Shown here: in pieces, positions 8,295-17,475 of the stretch
How positions within the stretch are numbered: the first letter of the stretch is position 1
Layout: each line of letters starts with the position of its first letter
Origin: Rhodococcus sp. Leaf278
GTDB taxonomy: Bacteria > Actinomycetota > Actinomycetes > Mycobacteriales > Mycobacteriaceae
Assembly: GCF_001426085.1 (NCBI RefSeq)
Contig: NZ_LMRR01000008.1
Coordinates: 62,001-126,000, forward strand
Direction of reading: 5' to 3'
Length of the DNA: 64,000 bases
Program-made: the position numbers and the translations under genes
Notes under the pieces: model-generated
Databases searched by the model: none
What the model was told of the DNA's origin: nothing
What the model saw: only the letters and a program-made list of their open reading frames with translations

Positions 8295-9223
8295 GGGCGG
8301 TGCAGCGGCATGACTGCCGGAGTGATCTCTTCGGACGTGTCCGTCCTCGCCGTGACACCCTTCCCCTGGCTGTTCGAGTCCAAGAACTCGTCAAGCAGGC
8401 GGAAGAAGAAGTCAGGCTCGTCGAGCTGCGGAAAGTGACCGGCATCGGGGAAAATTTCGACGCGGCTGTTGGGCACCTCGCGTCGGATGTTGTCCGCGTG
8501 TTTGGCGGGAATCATACGATCTTTTCCGCCCCACACGAGCAGAGACGGAATCGACTCGAATTTCTCGAAATGCTGCTTGGCGCTCACGGTCTGACCGCGC
8601 GGGCCCACCACAGCGCGCGTCGACGCCAGAAAGGCCTCGCGAGTGGAGCGGTCGGCGACCGACCGGAACGATCGCCACGTCTCGGCCATGCTCGGACCGG
8701 GCTTGACCGGAAGGCCCCACTTACCCAGCTGTGCCAGTGCGCCCTCGGCGTTCTTACGGAACCAATCGGACGCCAGCAGCGGGAGCACCAACTCGCTGCC
8801 GGGTAGCGTCGCGGCCTTGAGAAGGAGGCTGACCTCGGGGCCCAGGCCACCACTGCTGACCAGGGCGAGGCGATCGACCCGTTCCGGGAAGAGGTATGTC
8901 AGCTGCATGATGATGCCGCCGCCGAGAGAGTGACCGACCAGCGGAGCGGAGTCGATCTTCAGGTGATCCATCAGATCGCGGATGGTGGCCGAGTGCGAGC
9001 TCAGCGAGTAGTCACCGGACGGCTTGTCGGACTCGCCGTGCCCGAACAGGTCCGGTGCGATCACGCGGTACTTGTGCGAGAGGCGCTCGAGCTGGGGGGT
9101 CCACGATTGATGGGACCCGAGCAGACCGTGCACCAGAATCACGGGCGGACCGTCGCCGATGTCCACGTACCGCAGGACGTCCTTGTGTAGTTCTACGGAC
9201 TTCAACTCGTACGGTGAACTCAT
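8291..9223 (-). CDS. Alpha/beta fold hydrolase
   Basis: 310 residues. Oxyanion motif VHGLLGSHQSW near residue 38, nucleophile elbow GHSLGGG near residue 100, acid residue in VWGGKDRMIPAKHA, and histidine in DAGHFPQLDEP. This is a complete Ser-Asp-His alpha/beta hydrolase. The substrate is not predictable. The ATG at 9223 is chosen because AGGGAGG lies just upstream; a start at 9271 lacks this. It overlaps the LON-domain gene by ATGA. Confidence 0.87.
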   Translation of the reverse strand: MSSPYELKSVELHKDVLRYVDIGDGPPVILVHGLLGSHQSWTPQLERLSHKYRVIAPDLFGHGESDKPSGDYSLSSHSATIRDLMDHLKIDSAPLVGHSLGGGIIMQLTYLFPERVDRLALVSSGGLGPEVSLLLKAATLPGSELVLPLLASDWFRKNAEGALAQLGKWGLPVKPGPSMAETWRSFRSVADRSTREAFLASTRAVVGPRGQTVSAKQHFEKFESIPSLLVWGGKDRMIPAKHADNIRREVPNSRVEIFPDAGHFPQLDEPDFFFRLLDEFLDSNSQGKGVTARTDTSEEITPAVMPLHRP

Positions 9224-9325
9224 TGTCGGCCTCCCTGTCGTGTAGTTCGGACCTGTCGCGCCTTCTGGCACAAACGTACAAGCTGTGCCGTCGTCGCGAC
9301 AGACCGTCCTACAGGCCGCCGAGCT

Positions 9326-11866
9326 TCAGCGCCCGCTTCCGACGGTGTCGTCGATGATCTTGGCCAGCTCCTCGGCCATGGGCTCGCTCAGCATGTCACC
9401 GTGATCGCCGGTGATGTCGACGAAAGTCAGTTCACCCCGAGCAACTGTCTGCCACGACCGGGCATCTTTCACGTTTTCTGCTGTGCGAACCACGGTCATG
9501 GAACCTGACCACTGAGTCGGCACGTGCTTGTTCAACGCCACGTACCCGATGCTTGCAAAGACCAACCATTCCATGGTCGTCGGATACCGCAGCAATCCGG
9601 CGAACTGCATGCGTACCCATAGTGCGGCCGTGCCGAGACGGCCGAGGTGGAAGCCCGCGTCTTCGCGCGTCTGGGCCGGTGGCGCAGCCGGAACCTCGGT
9701 ACCGCCGGGCAGCTTGTCCAACAGGTGCCGGAACAGCCGAGTGTCCAGGAGCAGCAGGTGCGGAGAGCCGAGACCGCAGTCCCGGATTCTCTCGGCCATC
9801 GCGATGGCGATCCACCCGCCGAGCGAATGGCCGACCAGGTGGAACGGGCCCTCTGGCTGGACTGTGCGCATCGCGTCTACATATCGCTTCGCGGTTCGCC
9901 GGATAGTGCGGTCCGGTAGTCCGCGCTTACCCCGGCCGTGCGCCTGCAATGCGTACACCGGATGGTCGTCGTCGATGTGCTTGACGACATTGAGGAATGC
10001 CATCGCGCCCACGCCGGCTCCGCCGATGAGGAAGATCGGAGCCTTGCTGCCCTCGGTGCGCAGCGGCACGAGTACGTCGTGTTCGCCGGAGGTGCGTCGG
10101 CGAACGGTGGCCGCGTCTCGCAGGCGGGCATCGACCGTCGCGGCAAGCGATCGAACGGTCGTCGCTGCGAACACGTCCTCCGCCGTGAGATCGACCTTCA
10201 ATCCCTCCCGTAGTCGAGCGAGCATCGCCGTTGTCGTCAGTGAGTTACCGCCCAGAGCCAGGAAGTCCTCGTCTCGCCCGATGGTGTCCAGGCCGATGGC
10301 CGCCCGCGCAGCCTCCGCCACGATGTATTCGGTCGGCCCAGCGGCTGTTCGCTCGACCCGTCGATCCGCCGGCTCGGGCAAGGCCATGCGATCGAGCTTG
10401 CCGCGTTCGTTGCGCGGCATCGAGTCGAGAGCGACGATATGCGTGGGCACCATCCATTCCGGGAGGGTCCGGCGCAGTGACGCTCTGATCTCGCCGACGG
10501 AGGGGCGTCTGGCGGATCCCGCCGAGCACACGTAGGCCACCAGGTCGGTGTCGGTGCCGGACTGTCTGCCGATCACCGCAGCCTCGTCGATCTCCGGCAT
10601 GGCCCGCAGAGCTGCCTCGATCTCGGCCGGCTCGACCAGGTATCCGCGAACCTTGACGGCGTCGTCTATGCGTCCGGCCAGGTGCAGCGTGCCGTGTTCG
10701 TCCAGGCGCCCCAGATCGCCGGTTCGATAGCGGAACAAGCCGTCGTCGAGGGCGGCGAATCGTTCGGAATCCAGACCTGCGTCGCCGAGATAACCGTCGG
10801 CCAGGCAGTTCGACGTCACTCGGACTTCGCCGATCGCGTCGGGCACACACACCGAGCCGTCGGTGGTGACGACCTCGACGAGCTTGCCAGGAATGGGCCT
10901 TCCGGCGGGGAGGAAGCCCGACGGCAGCGTTCGCTCCGGTGGGAACTCGCTGTAGGCGACGCCGCCGGCTTCGGTGGTCGCGTACCAGTTCACCACCGTG
11001 GCACGCCCGTCGAACATTCGCCTGAAATTGTCGACGTCGTCCGAATGCAGAGACTCCCCGTACGTGGTGGCCACCCGCAGACTGGGCACGGCGGTGTGGC
11101 CGTGGTCTGCTGCCGCGATCGTGCGCAGCAGTGACGAGGAGCAGTGCAGTGTGGTCAGTGATTGTGCGGCTATCCACTCGGCGATGTCCGACGGGACACC
11201 CGACCGAGGGTCTCGGCAGTGGACCGCGGCACCGCTGAGCAACCCCGCGAAGAGCGTGTTCAACCCGGCACCGAAACTGACCGGCAGCGAATTGCCGACG
11301 CGATCGTGCGGGCCGATCGACAACGCGGTGGCAACCTCGTATGCCTTGGTCAGACACATGCGATGGCTGAGGATCACGCCCTTGGCGGTGCCCGTCGATC
11401 CCGAGGTGTAGTTGATCACTGCGGTGTGATCACCGGACAGCGTCGGTAGTGGAACACAGGAATCCACGGTCTCGGCAACGGTGGCGGCGTCGATTGCCGT
11501 CGCATTCGCTCGTTCGATGATCGTGGCGCGCCGCTCGGCGGGAAGCATCGGATCGAGTGGCACGAGTGGGTGACCGGCGGCAACGACGGCAAGCATCAGC
11601 ACGATCGATGTCGGAGTGTCGTCGGTATCGACGGCAAGCGGCCGAGAATCGCCGGGGAAGAGGGTGGCGATCTTGCGGGCCTGCGAATAGGCGCGGTGCA
11701 GGAGTTCGTCGAAGGTGAGCGAGCTTCCGCCGACGCAGAGGGCAACGGCGTCCGGCACGGCACGTGCCACCTCCCGGTAGCGCGCCATGAGTGTGTCGCG
11801 GCTCTCGGGCCGGCACAGCGGGGCCAGGGAGGGACGGGTGGGTGCATCGATGTCCTGAACCGACAT
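9326..11866 (-). CDS. NRPS-like protein: adenylation-thiolation-thioesterase
   Basis: 846 residues in three domains. The adenylation domain (about 20-500) has core A3 YTSGSTGTAKG at 153-163, A7 YRTGDLGRLDE near 380-390 and A10 NERGKLD with Lys490. The carrier domain (about 512-585) has the phosphopantetheine site LGGNSL with Ser542. The thioesterase (about 605-846) has GHSLGG with Ser681. There is no condensation domain, so alone it can load and release but not condense. The position where amino-acid-activating domains carry a conserved Asp (core A4) reads VSFGAG, which suggests a non-alpha-amino acid such as an aryl or fatty acid; this is inference. The start at 11866 follows GAGGAGAATC; an alternative is 11917. 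Confidence 0.88.
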   Translation of the reverse strand: MSVQDIDAPTRPSLAPLCRPESRDTLMARYREVARAVPDAVALCVGGSSLTFDELLHRAYSQARKIATLFPGDSRPLAVDTDDTPTSIVLMLAVVAAGHPLVPLDPMLPAERRATIIERANATAIDAATVAETVDSCVPLPTLSGDHTAVINYTSGSTGTAKGVILSHRMCLTKAYEVATALSIGPHDRVGNSLPVSFGAGLNTLFAGLLSGAAVHCRDPRSGVPSDIAEWIAAQSLTTLHCSSSLLRTIAAADHGHTAVPSLRVATTYGESLHSDDVDNFRRMFDGRATVVNWYATTEAGGVAYSEFPPERTLPSGFLPAGRPIPGKLVEVVTTDGSVCVPDAIGEVRVTSNCLADGYLGDAGLDSERFAALDDGLFRYRTGDLGRLDEHGTLHLAGRIDDAVKVRGYLVEPAEIEAALRAMPEIDEAAVIGRQSGTDTDLVAYVCSAGSARRPSVGEIRASLRRTLPEWMVPTHIVALDSMPRNERGKLDRMALPEPADRRVERTAAGPTEYIVAEAARAAIGLDTIGRDEDFLALGGNSLTTTAMLARLREGLKVDLTAEDVFAATTVRSLAATVDARLRDAATVRRRTSGEHDVLVPLRTEGSKAPIFLIGGAGVGAMAFLNVVKHIDDDHPVYALQAHGRGKRGLPDRTIRRTAKRYVDAMRTVQPEGPFHLVGHSLGGWIAIAMAERIRDCGLGSPHLLLLDTRLFRHLLDKLPGGTEVPAAPPAQTREDAGFHLGRLGTAALWVRMQFAGLLRYPTTMEWLVFASIGYVALNKHVPTQWSGSMTVVRTAENVKDARSWQTVARGELTFVDITGDHGDMLSEPMAEELAKIIDDTVGSGR

Positions 11867-11905
11867 GATTCTCCTCGTACGAGCCCGACCCGCGTTACCA
11901 GAGTT

Positions 11906-11927
11906 GGTTTGAGTCATCCAAACCTAC
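11906..11927 (-). promoter_or_regulatory. Inverted repeat / weak iron-box-like site upstream of the NRPS gene
   Basis: GGTTTG...CAAACC is a 6-bp inverted repeat at 11906-11924. Read on the minus strand, GTAGGTTTGGATGACTCAA agrees with the IdeR/DtxR consensus at 13 of 19 positions by my count. It lies about 40 bp upstream of the NRPS start. This is weaker than the sites at 16921 and 37723 and may be chance. Confidence 0.25.
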
Positions 11928-11983
11928 TTGAAGACTGTTTTACCTCCCCAAAGGTAGACGTGCAGAACCTTTCGGCGCAAGCC

Positions 11984-12031
11984 AAAAACCGGACATTTCA
12001 CAACGATCGTGTGTCGTTGCGAAATGCCCGG
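11984..12031 (-). terminator. Rho-independent terminator after the ABC permease
   Basis: Two 18-base arms (11989-12006 and 12014-12031) pair with two changes that remain G-T pairs in RNA; a 7-base loop separates them. On the minus strand the stem runs into TTTTT. It lies 16 bp beyond the permease stop codon and separates the ABC exporter operon from the NRPS gene. Confidence 0.85.
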
Positions 12032-12046
12032 TCCGGTTCGGGAGTG

Positions 12047-14623
12047 TCAGAGGTCTGCGATTGCCTCCAAAGGTTTCGTCCGGGCCGCCCGAACCGCAGG
12101 CCACAGTGCCGCCAGTACCCCTACAACGGCCGATCCCACCAACATGGACGCAACCTGCCCCCAGGGGACGGTCATGGTTCCCAGGCCCTCGTCGCGCAGC
12201 GTCTGTACGAATCCCCAACCGAATGCGATGCCGAGGGCGACTCCCACGATCGCGCCGAACAGCGCGATGAGCAGCGACTCGAGGTAGATGATGCGGCGAA
12301 CCTGTGGACGCTGCATTCCGATGGCCCGCAGCATGCCGATTTCTCGACGACGCTCCACGACGGACAGAGCCAGCGTGTTGACGATGCCGAGCACGGCGAT
12401 GACGACGGCCAGCGCCAACAATCCGTACAGAACCGCAAGCAGGGTGTCGATCTGTTGTCCCTGACTGCCCTTGAACTCGTCGACGTCCTGAACCTGAACG
12501 ACGACGAACGGCTTGGTGGCCGTTTCGAGGTCGGTGCGAAGTGTGTCGAGATCGGTTCCCGGCACGGCCTTGACGAGCACCAGAAGATCCGACCGTGTGA
12601 TGGACGGCGTCACCTTCTCGTAGATGTCGCCCGAAACGATCCAACTGCCGATCAGCGGATTGTCGGTGAACACCCCGGTGACGGTGACCGGGACCGAAGC
12701 CCCGTCGACGGTGTCGAAGGTGACCTGCGTTCCGATGTCCCAGCCCTTGGTGGCCGCTTCGGACTCGGACACCGAAAAACCGTTGCTGTCGAGGTCGGCG
12801 GTGCCCCTGATCATCGACAGATCGAACAGGCCTTCGGGCGAACCGTCGATGGCGGCTCCGAACTCTTCCTGGCCGGCGATCGTGACGAACACCGGGTGCA
12901 GAACCGCGGTGCGGTCCACGCCGTTCACCTGTTGCGCCGCCGTGGTGGCACCGGTCGGAACACCGATCGACTGGGGGCCCGAGAGAATGTAGTCGGCCTC
13001 CACGCCGGTGTCGACGAGCGAATCGACGCTGGCCTTGGCAGTGGATCCCAGCACGCCGATCACGGTGACGAGCATGAGGCCGAGCATCAGCGCGAAGGCG
13101 GTGGCCGCGGTGCGACGCGGGTTGCGCACGGAGTTGGTCCTGGCCAGCCGTCCGATCGCACCGAACGGACGGGTGATGACGGCACCGAGTGCACCGACGA
13201 TGGGCCGCGACAGGGACGGTGCGGCCAGTGCCGTGGCGACGATGAGTGCGACGGCACCGGCCCCGACCGTCGCGGCCGCGGCTCCGCCGGTCGACTGTGC
13301 GCCGATGACGAGTGCTGCCGCGCCGGCAATTCCCAGCCCGACGCCCACGAACGTCCGAGTACGCAAGGTGTCGCCGGCCGAGGCGAACTCCTCGCGCATC
13401 GCGGCGACCGGCGGAATCTTGGCTGCTCGACGCGCCGGTGCGTATGCGCTCAGGACGGTGACGATGATGCCGACGGCGAAGGCCACGGCGACGGTGCGGG
13501 GTTCGAGCGCCAATGGTCCCGACGGCAGCCCCAGATCGAACGCGTTGAGCAGCGCCCGTAGGCCGTAGGCCAACCCGACTCCGCCCGCGAAACCGAGGAT
13601 GCTGCCGATGACGCCGACAACGAGTGCTTCGAGTACCACCGAACGGCTGACCTGGCCGCGGCTGGCTCCGATGGCTCGCAGCAGTGCCAGCTCACGGACT
13701 CGCTGGGCAACGATCATCGAGAACGTGTTGTAGATGATGAACGTGCCGACGAGCAGTGCGATTCCGCCGAAGGCGAGCAGGAAGTAGTTGATGAACGACA
13801 GAGCCGACTCCACCTCGGCCCGGGTCTCTTCTTGTACGTCTGCGGCGGTCTGCACCTTCAGGCCGGGGAGCGCCGCGGAAATCTCGTCCCGCAGATCGCT
13901 CTGGGTGAGCCCCTGCGCGGCGAGATCATTGCCTGCAACGTCGATGTACTGCACATGGGCACCGTCGGTGAACAACTCGTTCGCCTGGCTCTGAACGAAC
14001 TGGAGTCCGATGAAACCACCGGATTCGGTTGCGGTGGAGTAGATCCCGGAAATCGTGATGTCGGTGATGCCCTTGGACGGCACGAGCACCTGGGTGGCGT
14101 CGCCCACCTTCAACCCGGCGCGATCGGCACCACCGGCATTGATCGCGACCTGCCCCGGAGCGGTGGGGGCCGAGCCGTCGACGAAGGTCGTCGGGTCGCC
14201 CAGTCGTTGGTCTTCCGGCAGGTAGGACTCCCCGATGGTCGGTGCCCCGCCCGATTGAACGGCGGCACCGTCAGTGCCGAGCAGCACGATTTGCCCACTG
14301 ACGTACGGGGACACGGCGCGTACGTTCGGCAGGGCCGAGATCGCGGCGATGTCCTCGTTGGGCACCCCGCTCGAGCGGGCGTCCTCGGGGCTCACGCGAA
14401 CGTCGGCGCCCTGCGCAGTATCGGCGAACAACGAGGAGAACGTGCGTTGAAGTGTGTCGGTGAAGACGAACGAACCCGCGACGAACGCGGTGCCGAGGAC
14501 GACGGACAGAACCGTCAGCGCCAGCCGAACCTTGTGTGCGGCAAGGTTTCTCAGGGAGACCTTACGCATCGGATTGCCCGCCGGCTTGGATCGAGAACGC
14601 GTGTTGGAGACAGAATGCGCCAT
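12047..14623 (-). CDS. ABC transporter permease, MacB/FtsX type
   Basis: 858 residues. A first transmembrane helix near residues 33-55 (LALTVLSVVLGTAFVAGSF) is followed by a large extracytoplasmic domain and three helices at about 280-410. A second copy follows: a helix at about 520-540, an external domain and three C-terminal helices to residue 850. This is the two-FtsX-domain layout of MacB/LolE-like permeases. Such systems use ATP to drive mechanotransmission or export of lipids, peptides or drugs at the outer face of the membrane. The start codon shares one base with the stop codon of the ATPase gene (TAATG), so translation is coupled. Substrate unknown. Confidence 0.88.
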   Translation of the reverse strand: MAHSVSNTRSRSKPAGNPMRKVSLRNLAAHKVRLALTVLSVVLGTAFVAGSFVFTDTLQRTFSSLFADTAQGADVRVSPEDARSSGVPNEDIAAISALPNVRAVSPYVSGQIVLLGTDGAAVQSGGAPTIGESYLPEDQRLGDPTTFVDGSAPTAPGQVAINAGGADRAGLKVGDATQVLVPSKGITDITISGIYSTATESGGFIGLQFVQSQANELFTDGAHVQYIDVAGNDLAAQGLTQSDLRDEISAALPGLKVQTAADVQEETRAEVESALSFINYFLLAFGGIALLVGTFIIYNTFSMIVAQRVRELALLRAIGASRGQVSRSVVLEALVVGVIGSILGFAGGVGLAYGLRALLNAFDLGLPSGPLALEPRTVAVAFAVGIIVTVLSAYAPARRAAKIPPVAAMREEFASAGDTLRTRTFVGVGLGIAGAAALVIGAQSTGGAAAATVGAGAVALIVATALAAPSLSRPIVGALGAVITRPFGAIGRLARTNSVRNPRRTAATAFALMLGLMLVTVIGVLGSTAKASVDSLVDTGVEADYILSGPQSIGVPTGATTAAQQVNGVDRTAVLHPVFVTIAGQEEFGAAIDGSPEGLFDLSMIRGTADLDSNGFSVSESEAATKGWDIGTQVTFDTVDGASVPVTVTGVFTDNPLIGSWIVSGDIYEKVTPSITRSDLLVLVKAVPGTDLDTLRTDLETATKPFVVVQVQDVDEFKGSQGQQIDTLLAVLYGLLALAVVIAVLGIVNTLALSVVERRREIGMLRAIGMQRPQVRRIIYLESLLIALFGAIVGVALGIAFGWGFVQTLRDEGLGTMTVPWGQVASMLVGSAVVGVLAALWPAVRAARTKPLEAIADL

Positions 14624-15357
14624 TATCGGACCGTCTCCAGCTTCTTCATCCGCTCGAGTACGGCGTCGGCCGTGGGCGAGTCCAGCTGATCGATGACGGC
14701 GCCGTCGGCGAGAAACACGACGCGGTCTGCATAGCTGGCTGCGCGTGGATCATGGGTGACGATGACGACGGTCTGGTCGAATTCGTCTGCGGCAGTGCGC
14801 AGAATCGACAGCACCTCGCCGGAGGAGCGGGAGTCCAGGTTGCCGGTCGGCTCGTCGCCGAACACGATGTCGGGTCGGCCGGCCAGCGCCCGGGCGCACG
14901 CCACTCGCTGCTGCTGTCCGCCCGAGAGTTCGCTGGGGCGGTGATCGAGACGGTCGCGGAGGCCGAGTCGGTCGACGACGGTGTCGAGCCACCCCTGATC
15001 GGGAGCGCGACCCGCGATGTCGAGTGGCAGGGTGATGTTCTCCAGCGCGGTCAGCGTCGGTACCAGATTGAACGCCTGGAAGACGAATCCGATTCGGTCC
15101 CTGCGTAATCCGGTCATCTCCTTGTCGGAGAGCGCCGTCAGCTCGGTGTCTCCGATGGTCACCGTGCCCGACGATGCGGTGTCCAATCCGGCCAGGCAAT
15201 GCATCAGAGTGGACTTGCCCGAACCCGACGGGCCCATGATGGCGGTGAATTCTCCGCGAGCGAACTCGACGCTCACCCCGGACAGTGCGTGCACCTGGGT
15301 GTCCCCGGAACCGTAGACCTTCGATACGTCGACCGCGCGTGCGGCAATGTCGCTCAT
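14623..15357 (-). CDS. ABC transporter ATP-binding protein, MacB/LolD type
   Basis: 244 residues with every ABC motif: Walker A GPSGSGKS near 41-48, Q-loop FVFQAFNLVPT, signature LSGGQQQRVACARAL, Walker B IVFGDEPTGNLD and the H-loop VIVTHDP. The DEPTGNLD sequence and the N-terminal YGSGDTQVHAL segment place it with LolD/MacB/FtsE-like ATPases. It is the partner of the two-FtsX permease gene, joined by a 1-bp overlap. It is divergent from the endonuclease gene at 15432. Confidence 0.92.
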   Translation of the reverse strand: MSDIAARAVDVSKVYGSGDTQVHALSGVSVEFARGEFTAIMGPSGSGKSTLMHCLAGLDTASSGTVTIGDTELTALSDKEMTGLRRDRIGFVFQAFNLVPTLTALENITLPLDIAGRAPDQGWLDTVVDRLGLRDRLDHRPSELSGGQQQRVACARALAGRPDIVFGDEPTGNLDSRSSGEVLSILRTAADEFDQTVVIVTHDPRAASYADRVVFLADGAVIDQLDSPTADAVLERMKKLETVR

Positions 15358-15431
15358 GCGAGCCAGTGTTCCAGCGTTCTGCGCCCATCGCTATCAGGGG
15401 AGACCCTGAACACCACCCTATGATGGACGTC

Positions 15432-16196
15432 ATGCGCATCGGAGCACACGTCCGCGACAGCAGCGACCCTCTCGGTACCGCCGAGGCGCTCGGCGTCGAT
15501 CTGGTCCAGATGTTTCTCACCGATCCGCAGAAGTGGAACAAGCTGGAACCACACCCGCAGGGCGAGGCTCTGCTGGCCGGCTCGGTCGATGTGGTGGTGC
15601 ACTCGTCGTACGTGCTCAACGTCGCGAGCTTGAACAATCGGATCCGCATCCCGTCCAGGAAGGCCGTCGTCGAGCAAGCAGTCGCCGCAGCCGAGATCGG
15701 GGCCATCGGACTGGTCGTGCACGGCGGCCACGTCCGCGAGGGCGAGGACACCGCCAAGGGAATCGACAACTGGCGCAAGCTCTTCGAGCGTCAGGCCGAG
15801 AAGGGTGGCTTCGCGGTGCCGATCTTCGTCGAGAACACCGCGGGTGGGGACTCGGCAATGGCTCGCCACTTCGACGACATCGCCCGGCTCTGGGACGCGA
15901 TCGGCGAGTTCGGCGCAGGCTTCTGCCTGGACACCTGCCATGCGTGGGCAGGCGGCGAGGATCTCGTCGACGTGGTCGATCGCATCAAGGCCATCACCGG
16001 GCGAATCGATCTGGTGCACCTTAACAACTCGCGCGACGAATTCGACTCGGCCAGAGACCGGCATGCGAACCTCGGCACCGGAACCATCGACGCCGAGATC
16101 CTGACCGCAGTCGCATTGGCCGCCGACGCGCCGGTGATTCTCGAGACGCCGCCCGAGGGGATCGAGGACGACGTCAGGCTGCTGAAGAGCCTGTAG
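15432..16196 (+). CDS. nfo: Deoxyribonuclease IV / AP endonuclease family TIM barrel
   Basis: 254 residues starting MRIGAHVRD, matching the MLIGSHV start of mycobacterial End/Nfo. The EndoIV TIM barrel motifs are visible: VVHSSYVLNVAS, VVHGGHV, IFVENTAGG with the metal-binding Glu, FCLDTCHAWAGG with Asp and His, and LVHLNNSRDEFDSARDRHANLGTG. These residues bind the three zinc ions used for AP-site cleavage in base excision repair. In-frame ATGs at 15420 and 15423 would add up to four residues; none has a clear ribosome-binding site. The 3' end overlaps the convergent gene at 16174 by 23 bp. Confidence 0.88.
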   Translation: MRIGAHVRDSSDPLGTAEALGVDLVQMFLTDPQKWNKLEPHPQGEALLAGSVDVVVHSSYVLNVASLNNRIRIPSRKAVVEQAVAAAEIGAIGLVVHGGHVREGEDTAKGIDNWRKLFERQAEKGGFAVPIFVENTAGGDSAMARHFDDIARLWDAIGEFGAGFCLDTCHAWAGGEDLVDVVDRIKAITGRIDLVHLNNSRDEFDSARDRHANLGTGTIDAEILTAVALAADAPVILETPPEGIEDDVRLLKSL

Positions 16197-16908
16197 CGAC
16201 GGATGCGATCGTGGTCAGGTGGTGGGCGGCTACCGACCACAGTCGGATCAGCTCGTCCATTCCTCTGAGATCTGCAGCCCAGGTCACGTGTGCCTGCGCG
16301 GTACCGGGCCCCGCTGTGGTGATGGCGATGTCGATGGCGTGATCGCGGCTGGGCTGTGCCAGGACATCGTCACGGACGATGATCTGCGCTCCCGCGCGCG
16401 AAGCCAGAGCTGGGTAGTTACGCGTCAGTGCGTAGTCGCGGCCACCGTTCGGCACCGAGGCGAGTCGACTCGAGACGTCGGCGAGAAGGTGCTGCCCGTG
16501 GTCGGCGGCGGTGAGGGCGTCGGCGTGGACCGCGGGGAGCCGGACCGGGTGAACTGCTGCGGCACCCTCGAGATCGAGGTCGACCAGCACGCCGGCCGAG
16601 GATCCGCGGCAGTTGTTTCTCTGCCAGGTGCACACGGCCGATCCCAGAGCAGCAAGCAGCAGGACGCGGGGTTGGTGGACACCGTTCGGCGACGCGAATG
16701 TCACCGAGGTCTGCTCGAATGTCGTGGGCCGTTCGGCGAGCAGCGGGCGTTCCGCCGGTGTCAGGACGGCGACCCAGTACGGAACCTGCTCGGCCACCTC
16801 GGTGCAGAGAGTACGTCCGAGCTGGGCCGGGCTGATCGTCTCCTCGCATGTCAGTCTCTGTCGCGCGAGTCGTAGCGGTGCGAACACGGTCACGCCGGGG
16901 AACCCCAC
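16174..16908 (-). CDS. Truncated NRPS condensation/epimerisation-like domain protein
   Basis: 244 residues that resemble only the C-terminal half of a condensation-superfamily domain. VLLLAALGSAVCTWQ, then VLVDLDLEG, then SVPNGGRDYALTRNYP correspond to the floor-loop and LLRYL-type regions of epimerisation/condensation domains. The N-terminal HHxxxDG catalytic motif is absent and there is no room for it. It could be a structural or partner protein of a siderophore synthetase, or a degenerate remnant. An IdeR-like box lies 12 bp upstream, which suggests iron control. Family assignment is by eye and tentative. Confidence 0.6.
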   Translation of the reverse strand: MGFPGVTVFAPLRLARQRLTCEETISPAQLGRTLCTEVAEQVPYWVAVLTPAERPLLAERPTTFEQTSVTFASPNGVHQPRVLLLAALGSAVCTWQRNNCRGSSAGVLVDLDLEGAAAVHPVRLPAVHADALTAADHGQHLLADVSSRLASVPNGGRDYALTRNYPALASRAGAQIIVRDDVLAQPSRDHAIDIAITTAGPGTAQAHVTWAADLRGMDELIRLWSVAAHHLTTIASVATGSSAA

Positions 16909-16920
16909 TTCCGGTGCAGA

Positions 16921-16939
16921 TTGTCCTAGCCTTACCTAA
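16921..16939 (-). promoter_or_regulatory. IdeR/DtxR iron-box-like site
   Basis: The minus strand reads TTAGGTAAGGCTAGGACAA, agreeing with the consensus TTAGGTTAGGCTAACCTAA at 14 of 19 positions by my count, with an intact left half. It sits immediately upstream of the start at 16908. Iron-loaded IdeR binding here would repress the condensation-like gene when iron is plentiful. Confidence 0.6.
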
Positions 16940-16949
16940 TTCTCTCAGG

Positions 16950-17465
16950 TTAGCTCGAGCCCGGATCGGGTGCCAGGACACCCCTGCGCGGATCGATCGC
17001 GCGCAGCACGGGAATACCGGGGGAGACCGGCAGGGTTCCGGTCTCCAGATCGTCGAGCAGCCCTTCGGACCAGGCCAACAATCCGCTGACGTCGACACTG
17101 TGCGGAGGGTCGGCTTCGAAGCCGACCAAGCGATCGTGTCCCTGCCGAAGGAGCGATGCGGCACCGATGCGATTACCGCGCAAGAGGTGCGTCAGGCCGA
17201 CGGCGAGTTGGGCGAGTCCTTGCCACAGCGGACGCTCGTCGTTCGGGCAGCTCTTCCACGTGCCCTCGAGTACTTCGTGTGCGTGGAACGGCATGTTCGC
17301 ATCGAGGAACTTCTGCGCCTCGACGAGTGCTGCGCCGGGCGGAAGCCGCACGTCGTCGGGCACGCGTGGGATTCCGCTTCCCCCGCGGGCGAGGGGTCGC
17401 CCGAGACCGTCGCGAGGCCTGGCATTGAGGGGTTTACCGCGCGCATCGCGCTCGCGTTCGGTCAT
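16950..17465 (-). CDS. DUF309 family protein
   Basis: 171 residues. The core segment FLDANMPFHAHEVLEGTWK, then PLWQGLAQLAVGLTHLLRGN, is the DUF309 (PF03745) signature, a small helical fold with a conserved FHAHE-W pattern. No biochemical function is known. The ATG at 17465 is used; a GTG at 17474 is an alternative. It follows the MFS gene stop codon by about 10 bp, so they are probably co-transcribed. The first 40 residues are basic and not conserved. Confidence 0.8.
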   Translation of the reverse strand: MTERERDARGKPLNARPRDGLGRPLARGGSGIPRVPDDVRLPPGAALVEAQKFLDANMPFHAHEVLEGTWKSCPNDERPLWQGLAQLAVGLTHLLRGNRIGAASLLRQGHDRLVGFEADPPHSVDVSGLLAWSEGLLDDLETGTLPVSPGIPVLRAIDPRRGVLAPDPGSS

Positions 17466-17475
17466 GGCGGTCACC

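Noticed and set aside
12047..13568. Long plus-strand open frames opposite the ABC permease and NRPS genes (for example 11570-13561)
   Set aside because: They are low in hydrophobic structure, rich in Arg, Gly and His, and mirror the strong codon bias of genuine minus-strand genes. They are antisense shadows of high-GC coding DNA.
9326..16908. A complete NRPS gene cluster
   Set aside because: Only an A-T-TE protein and half a condensation domain are present, separated by an unrelated exporter and an endonuclease. No MbtH, full condensation domain or tailoring gene is seen.
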